Of a stretch of 64,000 bases of DNA, positions 23,871 through 31,634 are shown in pieces (position 1 is the stretch's first letter; every line of letters begins with the position of its first letter). A program made the position numbers and the translations under genes. A model generated the notes under the pieces. The model was not told the origin of the DNA and did not search any database. It saw only the letters and a program-made list of their open reading frames with translations. The stretch comes from PALSA-129 sp050014595 (GTDB taxonomy: Bacteria; Acidobacteriota; Terriglobia; Bryobacterales; Bryobacteraceae): contig JBEKDA010000001.1 in assembly GCA_050014595.1 (NCBI GenBank), positions 209,401-273,400 of the forward strand, given 5' to 3'.

Positions 23871-26633
23871 ATGCCTGAAAGGTCTCTTATGTTTCGTAAC
23901 GCGCGATTTAGATCTATAGGTTTGATTGCCGGGCTGCTGTTGGCGGCCGTGGCATATTCGCAATCCTTGCCGCAGGGCGTTCAACTGGTCACCAAGGTGG
24001 AAGGGATCACCGAGTACACTCTGCCCAACGGCTTGCACTTCCTCTTGTTCCCGGATGCCTCGCAGCCCAAGGTGACGGTCAATATCACCTACCTGGTGGG
24101 GTCGCGGTTCGAAGGGTATGGCGAGACCGGCATGGCGCACCTTCTGGAGCACATGAATTTCATCCAGACCAAAACGCGCACCAACATCAAGAAAGAAATC
24201 ACGGACCACGGCGCGCAATTTAACGGCACCACCGATTACGACCGCACCAACTACTTCGAGACGGTCAACTCGACCGACGAGAATTTGAAGTGGGCGCTGG
24301 AACTGGAAGCCGACCGGATGATCGACACGCGCATCGAGAAAGCGCTGCTGGACAAGGAAATGACGGTGGTGCGCAACGAATTCGAGGCGGGCGAGAACGA
24401 CCCGGGCAACATCCTGTCCGAGCGGGTGATGGAAAGCGCTTATCTCTGGCACGCCTACGGGCACCCGGTGATCGGCAACAAGTCCGACATCGAAAAGGTG
24501 CCGATCGAGAATCTGGCGGCCTTTTACAAGAAATACTACCAGCCGGACAATGCACTGCTGCTGGTGGCGGGGAAGTTCGACGAAGCCAAGGCGCTGGCGT
24601 GGATCGTTGAGGATTTCGCGAAAATCCCGCGGCCGGAACGCAAGCTGGAAGCCACCTACACAGTGGAACCGACGCAGGACGGCGAGCGTTCCGTAACCCT
24701 GCGGCGCGTGGGCGATACGCAGTACCTCATGGCGTTGTACCATACGCCGGCGGCGACGCACCCGGATGACGCGGCTGTGCAGGTGCTGGCCGGCGTGCTG
24801 GGCGACACTCCCTCGGGACGGCTCTATAAGGCCCTGGTGGATAACAAGAAGGCCGTCGAAGCCAATATGGGCTCGGAGGAACGGCACGACCCCGGCTTCA
24901 TCATGGCTACCGCGCAATTGCAGCCCGGCCAATCCATCGACGAGGCGCGCAAAATCCTGCTCGACACCGTCGAAGGGTTCGTGAAAGAACCGCCTTCCAA
25001 GGAAGAAGTGGACCGCGTGAAAACGCGGTTGCTCAAGAACATCGAACTGGCCATGGCGAATTCGCAATATGTGGCGATGATGCTGACGGAATACGCGGCG
25101 CAGGGCGATTGGCGCATGCTGTTCCTGGAGCGCGACCGCATCAAGCAGGTGACGCCCGATGATGTCTTGCGCGTGGCCAAAGCCTACCTGAAAGAATCCA
25201 ACCGCACGCTGGGAGAATTCATTCCCACCAAGGCGCCCGACCGCGCCGAGATTCCGGTTACGCCCGAACTGGCGGCCACGTTCAAGGATTTTAAAGGCGG
25301 CGAGGCGGTGGCGGCGGGCGAAGTTTTCGACCCTTCCAACGCCAATATCGATAGCCGGGTGACACGCGGCAAAATGGCCAACGGCCTGAAGGTGACGCTG
25401 CTGCCCAAGAAGAACCGGGGCGGCACGGTGCTGGCCACCCTGGTGGTGCGGTTCGGCGATGAGAAGACGCTGTTCGGCAAGCCGGCGGTGGCGCAACTGG
25501 TCGGCGCGGTGCTGATGCGCGGCACGAAGAACAAATCGCGGCAACAGATCCAGGATGAGATGGACAAGCTGAAAGCGCAGATCAACGTGTCGGGCGGAGT
25601 GAACAGCGCTTCGGCGAACATTCAGACGGTGGAAGCCAACCTGCCGGGCGCGCTGAAACTGGCGGCTGAGATCCTGCGCGAGCCGTCGTTCCCGGAAAGC
25701 GAGTTCGAGCAGGTGCGGCAACAGTTGATCGCCAATATCGAGGAAGGCCGCAGCGAGCCGCAAGTGCTGGCGGTGCAGGGATTCGAGCGGCGCATCAACA
25801 GCATCTACCCGCGCGGCGACGTGCGCTATGTGGGAACCGTGGACGAACAGATCGAAGACCTGAAGAAAGTGACTCTCGACGAGGCGAAGAGGTTTTACCA
25901 GCAGTTCTATGGCGCTTCCGAGGGCGAGTTCACCGTGGTGGGGCAGTTCGACAAGGCCGAAATTCAGAAACTCGGCGAGGATCTCATCGGGAATTGGAAA
26001 GGCGCGGCTCCGTATGCCCGCATCCTTTCGCCCTACCGGTTGATCTCGCCGGAGAACGTCAAGATCGAAACTCCCGACAAGCAGAATGCGCTGTCGGTAA
26101 GCGGCCAGATGTTCAAGATGTCGGATGAAGACCCGGATTATCCGGCGATGATCATGGCCAATTACATCCTGGGCGGGACGTTCTCTGCCCGCCTGGTGAC
26201 GCGCATCCGCCACAAGGAAGGGCTGAGCTACGGAGTGGGGTCGCAGATCAACGTGCCCACCAAGGACGATGGAGCCACCTTCGTTGCCTTTGCCATCAGC
26301 AACCCGGAGAATGCGCCCAAGGTGGAGGCGAGCTTGATGGACGAAGTGGCGCTCACCATCAAGGGAGGCTTCACGTCGGAAGAACTGGCGGCGGCCAAAA
26401 AGGCGTGGGCCGAGGAACGCCTGGTGGGCCGTTCGCAGGATGGTTCGCTGGTCGGGCTGCTGACGGCGCGGGCGCGCTGGGGGCGGACCATGCAGTTCGA
26501 CCAGGACCTGGAAAGCAAAGTCGCCGCGCTGACGCTCGACCAGGTGTCGGCGGCGCTCGGAAAAGCCATCAGCGCGGCCAGACTCATCTACGTCAAGGCC
26601 GGCGATTTCAAAAAGGCCGGCGTGTATCAGTAG
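23871..26633 (+). CDS. M16 family zinc metallopeptidase, two-domain (pitrilysin-like), secreted
   Basis: The 920-aa product has a signal peptide (GLIAGLLLAAVAYSQSLPQG); a start at MFRNARF (23889) is also possible. The first M16 unit carries the inverted zinc motif HLLEH (H90, E93, H94) and the distal glutamate region, followed by an inactive M16_C-type domain (about 215-390). A second M16 pair spans about 480-900, with TRIRHKEGLSYGVGSQIN near the end, the R/Y substrate-binding signature. This is the standard single-chain M16B layout. It degrades peptides in the periplasm. No coupled genes. Confidence 0.92.
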   Translation: MPERSLMFRNARFRSIGLIAGLLLAAVAYSQSLPQGVQLVTKVEGITEYTLPNGLHFLLFPDASQPKVTVNITYLVGSRFEGYGETGMAHLLEHMNFIQTKTRTNIKKEITDHGAQFNGTTDYDRTNYFETVNSTDENLKWALELEADRMIDTRIEKALLDKEMTVVRNEFEAGENDPGNILSERVMESAYLWHAYGHPVIGNKSDIEKVPIENLAAFYKKYYQPDNALLLVAGKFDEAKALAWIVEDFAKIPRPERKLEATYTVEPTQDGERSVTLRRVGDTQYLMALYHTPAATHPDDAAVQVLAGVLGDTPSGRLYKALVDNKKAVEANMGSEERHDPGFIMATAQLQPGQSIDEARKILLDTVEGFVKEPPSKEEVDRVKTRLLKNIELAMANSQYVAMMLTEYAAQGDWRMLFLERDRIKQVTPDDVLRVAKAYLKESNRTLGEFIPTKAPDRAEIPVTPELAATFKDFKGGEAVAAGEVFDPSNANIDSRVTRGKMANGLKVTLLPKKNRGGTVLATLVVRFGDEKTLFGKPAVAQLVGAVLMRGTKNKSRQQIQDEMDKLKAQINVSGGVNSASANIQTVEANLPGALKLAAEILREPSFPESEFEQVRQQLIANIEEGRSEPQVLAVQGFERRINSIYPRGDVRYVGTVDEQIEDLKKVTLDEAKRFYQQFYGASEGEFTVVGQFDKAEIQKLGEDLIGNWKGAAPYARILSPYRLISPENVKIETPDKQNALSVSGQMFKMSDEDPDYPAMIMANYILGGTFSARLVTRIRHKEGLSYGVGSQINVPTKDDGATFVAFAISNPENAPKVEASLMDEVALTIKGGFTSEELAAAKKAWAEERLVGRSQDGSLVGLLTARARWGRTMQFDQDLESKVAALTLDQVSAALGKAISAARLIYVKAGDFKKAGVYQ

Positions 26634-26651
26634 CCGACGTCTCCAAACCGG

Positions 26652-26688
26652 GCCGCGACTTGTCGCAGCACCGTGAGGGAGCGGAGGT
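26652..26688. repeat. 37-bp dispersed repeat, copy 1
   Basis: This 37-bp element (starting GCCGCGACTTGTCGCAG and ending GGGAGCGGAGGT) recurs at 61431-61467 with three mismatches, in the same orientation and again just after a stop codon on the plus strand. GCGACTTGTCGC inside it is a small hairpin. Part of it (GCCGCGACCGTGAGGGAG-like) is also found inside the 123-bp repeats at 28254 and 38544. Confidence 0.6.
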
Positions 26689-26840
26689 CCGGCGGCGCGA
26701 ACCTGTGGTTCAACGTCTTAGAGGACCGGTTTCTTGCCGCTGGAAGGCGGAGGAAGCCGCCTTCGCTCCGCCGATTCAGTTGGGCACCGAGGGGCATTGG
26801 CAGGTTGTGAAGCCGACGGCCGAGTGGCAGAACCTGCATT

Positions 26841-28193
26841 ATGAAATCGAGAGTTTCGAGAGACGTCTCGGGAACAAAGTTCCGCTGCGCGCTGGCCATG
26901 GTCGCAATCCACTCCGCGCTGGCGCAGTCTCCGATACCGCCGGACGAAGCCGCGGCCGCGCGCGCGGCGCTGATTCCGCACACCGGCGAGCGCACGCTGC
27001 GCTGTCGAGTGGAGCCGATTGTCCCCTCCCCGCTGTATACCGTTCCGGAAATCGCGGCCGGCTTCACCTATTCCCTGCCGCTGGCGCAATATGGAAACAG
27101 CCGGCCCGAGCATGGCTGGTCGGTGGTCGCCGGTTTCAGCCCCGACGGGGGCGCGGAGAACTATTTCAGCGGACACATCGACATGCCCGCCCCCGGTCCG
27201 GATACGGCCTCAGGGAACTGGGCTTACTGGGTTGGGCTCGGGACTTACTCCGTAAGATTGGCCGTCTCCGACGATCTGGGCGGCGTATGCCGCAAGGAAT
27301 GGACCATCACCGTTCGCAAGTGGCCCGAGTCTGCCCGCACTTGGGCCGGCGTTTTTATTCCGGCAAACCCACCCCCGGATTTTGACATCCGCACCCAGAT
27401 CTTCTTATCGCGTCCGAAATTTCACCCGGGCACAGCGGGCGGAGTAGTGCGAGTGCCAGCCCGCAAGGACGAGCCCACTGCCGGGCCGCCCGCGCAACGC
27501 ATCACGATTCTGATGGACGTCCCTGCCGACCCACGGGGGCAGCTCGAAGTGCTCGACGCGTTCGAGGCTCTCCTGGCGCGAATGCCCGCGCAGTCCGTTC
27601 GGCTTGTGGTATTCAGTCTCGCGGAGGGCCATGAGATTCTGCGGCAGGACAATTTCCAGCCGGCTTCGCTGGGACAGGTGAAGGCAGCGGTGGTCGCATC
27701 CACCGGATACCGGGCCGTGGATGTCGCGGAATTGCAAGCGCACCCGGTCCTCGGTCCCGCGGAGCTGCTCGATACCTTAGTCCAGCGGGAAACTCGCGAA
27801 GCGCAGCGGTCCGACGCCGTCCTCTTCCTCGGAATGGGTCTTGGCACGACAGTCGGCCCGGCCTTCCGGCTGTCCGCGGAACTGCCGCGTTCGGCGCCGC
27901 CGTTTTCCTATATACAGCTGATCAGAGCCCCGGACCCAGATGCTGTTAACGTTATCGTGAGAGCAGCGATTCCCCACCCCGGAGCGCCCGCGTCCTCCCC
28001 GAGTGAACGCGCTCCCCAACGGAGAAACATCTCGTTTGAAGAGCAGATAGCCAGGAATGTCCAACTCCGGCGCAATCCCATCCCCTGGGTGGTGAAGAAG
28101 CTGAACGGAAAGAGCATCGCCGTCGATGTCGACAAGGAGTTCGACCAGGCGGTGGAAAAGGTCTGGAAGACTCTTCCGGCCAGCCGGCAATGA
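26841..28193 (+). CDS. Secreted protein with vWA-like region, unknown function
   Basis: The 450-aa product begins MKSRVSRDVSGTKFRCALAM and carries a signal-like segment ending near ALAQSPIPP. Residues about 60-160 look like a beta-sandwich (SGHIDMPAPGPDTASGNWAY). Residues about 215-370 resemble a von Willebrand A-type fold (RITILMDVPADPRGQLEVLD; VRLVVFSLAEGHEIL; RSDAVLFLGMGLGT), but a clear MIDAS DxSxS is missing. The C-terminal tail (GKSIAVDVDKEFDQAVEKVW) is seen in other acidobacterial secreted proteins as I recall them. It stands alone, between two dispersed repeats. Confidence 0.6.
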   Translation: MKSRVSRDVSGTKFRCALAMVAIHSALAQSPIPPDEAAAARAALIPHTGERTLRCRVEPIVPSPLYTVPEIAAGFTYSLPLAQYGNSRPEHGWSVVAGFSPDGGAENYFSGHIDMPAPGPDTASGNWAYWVGLGTYSVRLAVSDDLGGVCRKEWTITVRKWPESARTWAGVFIPANPPPDFDIRTQIFLSRPKFHPGTAGGVVRVPARKDEPTAGPPAQRITILMDVPADPRGQLEVLDAFEALLARMPAQSVRLVVFSLAEGHEILRQDNFQPASLGQVKAAVVASTGYRAVDVAELQAHPVLGPAELLDTLVQRETREAQRSDAVLFLGMGLGTTVGPAFRLSAELPRSAPPFSYIQLIRAPDPDAVNVIVRAAIPHPGAPASSPSERAPQRRNISFEEQIARNVQLRRNPIPWVVKKLNGKSIAVDVDKEFDQAVEKVWKTLPASRQ

Positions 28194-28253
28194 CCCTGGC
28201 CCATATAGGCAACAAGGATCATCGCGGCTTTCAGACCTTAGTACGTCACTTCA

Positions 28254-28376
28254 GAAGTTCGCTAACGCATCAAAGACCGCTTCCTAACGCGCGCGGCTCC
28301 GATCCGAGCCGCGACCGTGAGGGAGGGATCTTCGCAGAATACGAGAGTGTATTTATGAAACGGTGTACTTAGTAAT
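28254..28376. repeat. About 123-bp dispersed repeat, copy 1
   Basis: The stretch runs from GAAGTTCG to GGTGTACTTAGTAAT and aligns end to end with 38544-38667 in the same orientation. The centre is a palindrome (GCGCGGCTCCGATCCGAGCC) followed by GCGACCGTGAGGGAG. The right end includes the stop codon of the convergent DDAH-like gene. Both copies lie in intergenic DNA just after a plus-strand gene. Copies differ at many positions, so the repeat is old. Confidence 0.65.
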
Positions 28377-29133
28377 CGAAGACCAGGCTGGAGCAGGTGA
28401 CTCCAGCCTCGGCCTTCATCAGCTCAGAGACGTCGAGAAGCCGGACTTTTCTCCCCAGGCGCGCGAGAATTTCCGCGGTCCGCGGGAAGCACTGCGGCGC
28501 AATCACGGAATCGCCGATCGCGAGCACGTTGGCGGCGCGCGGCTCATCCGGAGCGATGTCCACGATGCGGAATTCCCGCAGCGGTCGAGTGTCGAGCCAG
28601 TCGCGGTTGGTCAGGACGACGCCGTCGCCCACATAGCAACAGGCGGTTTTCAAGTGCAAGGCGCCGCGCACTTCCACCGGAACCACGGTGTATCCGAAGG
28701 GCGCGAGCTCGGCGGCGAGTTGCCCGATGCCGGCGCGATTGGAACGATGCGAAGCTCCCACGAAAAGCGTGCGGCCGATGCGCATGACGTCGCCGCCTTC
28801 AAGAGTAGCCGGCTCGCGCAAGTGGCGCAGGGGGCGGTAGCGCTGGAGCGCGCGCGCGAGCGATTCGGATTCGCCGCGGCGCGAAGCCGCGCCCATGCGG
28901 GTCATCACGGCGACCTCATCCACCACCACGGCCGGATCTTCCACGAAGACTGAATCCGGGTAATCCGGTTCGGCCTCGAGTGAGACAACAGTCGCGCCAA
29001 ACTCGGCGAGGCAGGCTTCATAGAGGCGATGCTGTTCGGTGGCCTTGGCGAGCGAGATTTCCTGGCGCTCGATGAATCCCAGTTCGCAGCGGTTGATGGC
29101 CGGGCTGACGGCGCGGGTGATGGCGATGAGCAT
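28369..29133 (-). CDS. Dimethylarginine dimethylaminohydrolase-like amidinohydrolase
   Basis: The 254-aa product matches the DDAH branch of the amidinotransferase/arginine deiminase fold. Visible residues are the substrate-binding acidic pair in SVFVEDPAVV (E65, D66), EGGDVMRIG, the catalytic histidine in ALHLKTACCYVGDG (H160) and the nucleophilic cysteine in AGVTCSSLVF (C247). The family hydrolyses N-omega-methylated arginines to citrulline plus a methylamine, in the cytoplasm; some members act on arginine. The length is typical. It is monocistronic, and its stop codon lies inside a dispersed repeat. Confidence 0.88.
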   Translation of the reverse strand: MLIAITRAVSPAINRCELGFIERQEISLAKATEQHRLYEACLAEFGATVVSLEAEPDYPDSVFVEDPAVVVDEVAVMTRMGAASRRGESESLARALQRYRPLRHLREPATLEGGDVMRIGRTLFVGASHRSNRAGIGQLAAELAPFGYTVVPVEVRGALHLKTACCYVGDGVVLTNRDWLDTRPLREFRIVDIAPDEPRAANVLAIGDSVIAPQCFPRTAEILARLGRKVRLLDVSELMKAEAGVTCSSLVFDY

Positions 29134-29176
29134 ATTGGAATTTCAGGCTGATGTATTCTAGTCCCGATGCGGTTAA

Positions 29177-29674
29177 TCAGATGGGCTCTGCTGCAAGATC
29201 AATCGCCTGCTGCACAAGCTCGTCTGAAGCCCGAAAATCGAGGTCTTCTCGCAATTTACGTACGAGGCCAGGTAATGCTGGTGCACGCCCTTCCAGGTTG
29301 AGGCGTGCCAGCAAGCGTAACGTACCAATGGCTGTCCTGCCCATCTTCGCCGCGATCATGCGAGCGCGCCTTTCATCGCCAATGAAGTATGTCGCTTCTC
29401 TTTCCTGCGCCTGTATCAGAGCCTCTGCTTCTCCTTTGTGCAACTCGGCTTGGAGCAGTTGCACATTAATGGCATCGGCGGTCCTGCATCTCGTGAAGAA
29501 TCCCGTGTTATACAGCCTGTTCAGGCGATAGCGAAATCGTCCCTTTCTGTTGAGTTCTTCTTGGACAGCGCGGGGAACGTAGACTCTATCAAAGAAGAGC
29601 GCGAGGTGGCGAGCGAGGTCTAGGTGGGTCAAGTTAATAAGGGGAGAAGTATCAACTACGGCGGTCCGCAACAT
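29177..29674 (-). CDS. PIN-domain ribonuclease-like protein (DUF3368-type)
   Basis: The 165-aa product has the PIN acidic residues in order: D8 in AVVDTSPLINL, E39/E40 in VPRAVQEEL, E82 in LHKGEAEALIQA and D100 in FIGDERRARMIA. This resembles VapC-like DUF3368 proteins, metal-dependent RNases usually paired with a small antitoxin. Here no antitoxin gene precedes it; instead its ATG overlaps the stop of the TIR gene (TAATG), so it is translated after the TIR protein. It could be the effector of a TIR-PIN unit. Confidence 0.78.
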   Translation of the reverse strand: MLRTAVVDTSPLINLTHLDLARHLALFFDRVYVPRAVQEELNRKGRFRYRLNRLYNTGFFTRCRTADAINVQLLQAELHKGEAEALIQAQEREATYFIGDERRARMIAAKMGRTAIGTLRLLARLNLEGRAPALPGLVRKLREDLDFRASDELVQQAIDLAAEPI

Positions 29675-30150
29675 TATTGCTTGTTCAGAGAAAAGAGCAC
29701 GATGAGACCGAGGCCAAGGGCGGCTAGGGCGCCAATGGCCTGTTGCTTGTCTTTGGTCAACTGCTGTTCTTTGAGAAATTCTACGATCTGAGACTCGACG
29801 GCCCCTGGATTATCCCAGGGAGAGAAGGTAAAGACTCGTGGAAACCGGGCCAGGAGGGGATGGCCCGCGAGATCCGTTCGCACAATGGGAATGACGAGCT
29901 TTCGGTGCGCCAGAGCGTAGCTCAGTTCCTCCTGGACCATTTGGCTTGCGGCGGTCGTTAGAATCGCCAGCACGCAATCGGCGCGATCAATGGCGCGCTG
30001 CACAGTCACGGCGCCCGGCGGCGCCGTGCCGACACCATGCTGGGGTACGTACATCTCGATGCCATGCGCGGCTGAGAGAGTCTGTAGCCGCCATGCCAGC
30101 GCCATCTCAGCCGGATCAAGACTGTAGCTTAGGAACACGCGAAAGGCCAT
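29674..30150 (-). CDS. TIR-domain protein with C-terminal membrane anchor
   Basis: I start at MAFRVFLSYSLDPAEMALAW (30150), giving 158 aa; the longer frame adds no family sequence. Residues 1-130 form a TIR fold: FLSYS at the first strand, AIDRADCVLAILTTAASQMV, then QEELSYALAHRKLVIPIV with E74/E75 in the place of the NADase glutamate. Residues 137-155 (QAIGALAALGLGLIVLFSL) are a single tail-anchor helix. Bacterial TIRs often cleave NAD+ in anti-phage defence or act as scaffolds. The gene is coupled by a 1-nt overlap to the PIN gene. Confidence 0.8.
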   Translation of the reverse strand: MAFRVFLSYSLDPAEMALAWRLQTLSAAHGIEMYVPQHGVGTAPPGAVTVQRAIDRADCVLAILTTAASQMVQEELSYALAHRKLVIPIVRTDLAGHPLLARFPRVFTFSPWDNPGAVESQIVEFLKEQQLTKDKQQAIGALAALGLGLIVLFSLNKQ

Positions 30151-30310
30151 CGCGCCTACAATTGTAGCGAACAATCGACTCCAGAGGATCCGCGTAAACC
30201 CAATTGGACACAAACCCCCGCTGTGTGGAAGCGCGAGCACGAGTCCCCAAGGGAGCATTGATTCCGGTCCCATTCTAATCCCCCGCCGCTGAAATAGTAT
30301 CCTGTTATCT

Positions 30311-31609
30311 ATGCCTGAAAAACCCGTTCCCGCCCACGAGATGGGCTTTGCTACCCGGTGCCTGCACGCCGGCCACACTCCCGATAAGGCCAGCCTGGCG
30401 CGCGCCGTCCCTATTTACCAGAGCACCTCGTTCGTGTTCGAAAACTCCGCGCACGCCGCGGCTCTCTTCGGCCTCCAGCAGTTCGGGAACATTTACAGCC
30501 GCATCATGAATCCCACCACCGATGTTTTCGAGCAGCGCGTGGCTTCGCTCGAAGGCGGCATCGCGGGTCTCGCCACATCCAGCGGACAGGCGGCGCAGTT
30601 CCTGGCGCTCAGCAGCCTGGCGGGGCAAGGCGAAGAAATCGTCGCGGCCAGCACGCTCTACGGCGGCACCTACACGCAGTTCGACGTGAGCTTCCGGCGC
30701 ATCGGCATCAACGTGAAATTCGTGGAGCCGGACGACCCCGAGAATTTCCGCAAGGCCATTACGCCGAAGACGCGCGCCGTTTATGGCGAGACCATCGCCA
30801 ATCCGCGCATGAACGTGCTGGATATCGAAGAGGTGGCGGCCATCGCGCATGCAGCCGGGGTGCCGCTGGTGATCGACAATACCATGGCGTCGCCCTACCT
30901 CTGCCGGCCGATCGAGCACGGCGCCGATATCGTGGTGCACTCGGCCACCAAGTTCCTGGGCGGCCACGGCACGTCGATTGGCGGCATCATCATCGATTCC
31001 GGCAAGTTCAAATGGAACGAAAAGTTTCCGGCCATCACCCAGCCCAGCCCGGGATATCACGGCAGGGTTTTCAGCGAGGCGTTCGGGAACCTGGCGTATA
31101 TCATCAAAGTGCGCGTGGAAGGGCTGCGCGATTTCGGGCCGTGCATCAGCCCGTTCAATTCGTTCCTCTTCATCCAGGGCGTGGAGACGCTGAAATACCG
31201 CATGGAGCAGCACAGCCGCAACGCGCTGGCGGTGGCGGAATGGCTCGGCAAGCAACCGGCGATCACATGGGTGAAATATCCTGGGTTGAAGTCGAGTCCG
31301 TATTACGCGCTCTCGCAGAAGTATCTGCCGCTGGGCCAAGGCTCGATCGTGACTTTTGGCATCAAGGGCGGGATCGAGGCCGGACGTAAGCTGATCGATT
31401 CGGTGCAGCTCTTCTCGCACCTCGCAAACCTGGGCGATGCCAAGAGCCTGATCATTCATCCCGCGTCCACCACGCACCAGCAGTTGACCGATGAGCAGCA
31501 GGTGGAAGCCGGCGTGACCAAAGATCTGGTGCGAATTTCGGTAGGCATTGAGGACGTGGAAGACCTCATCTGGGATCTGGGACAGGCGATCGAAGCGTCG
31601 CAGAAGTAG
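30311..31609 (+). CDS. metY: O-acetyl/O-succinylhomoserine sulfhydrylase (Cys/Met metabolism PLP enzyme)
   Basis: The 432-aa product is a full-length type I-fold PLP enzyme of the MetY/MetZ group: GFATRCLHAGHTPDKASLAR, PIYQSTSFVFENSAHAA, IYSRIMNPTTDVFEQRVASL, VIDNTMASPYLCRPIEHGAD and VVHSATKFLGGHGTSIGG, with the PLP lysine in ATKF. It makes homocysteine from an activated homoserine and sulfide (cytoplasm). The length of about 430 aa and the long insertion after GGHG favour the O-acetylhomoserine enzyme (MetY) over cystathionine synthases. It is divergent from the TIR gene. Confidence 0.9.
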   Translation: MPEKPVPAHEMGFATRCLHAGHTPDKASLARAVPIYQSTSFVFENSAHAAALFGLQQFGNIYSRIMNPTTDVFEQRVASLEGGIAGLATSSGQAAQFLALSSLAGQGEEIVAASTLYGGTYTQFDVSFRRIGINVKFVEPDDPENFRKAITPKTRAVYGETIANPRMNVLDIEEVAAIAHAAGVPLVIDNTMASPYLCRPIEHGADIVVHSATKFLGGHGTSIGGIIIDSGKFKWNEKFPAITQPSPGYHGRVFSEAFGNLAYIIKVRVEGLRDFGPCISPFNSFLFIQGVETLKYRMEQHSRNALAVAEWLGKQPAITWVKYPGLKSSPYYALSQKYLPLGQGSIVTFGIKGGIEAGRKLIDSVQLFSHLANLGDAKSLIIHPASTTHQQLTDEQQVEAGVTKDLVRISVGIEDVEDLIWDLGQAIEASQK

Positions 31610-31634
31610 CCGCGCATGTAGAATAGGCAATAAC

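Noticed and set aside
23760..26213. 817-aa open frame on the minus strand
   Set aside because: Fully antisense to the M16 peptidase, whose motifs are unmistakable; composition (His/Arg/Leu-rich) is that of a mirror frame.
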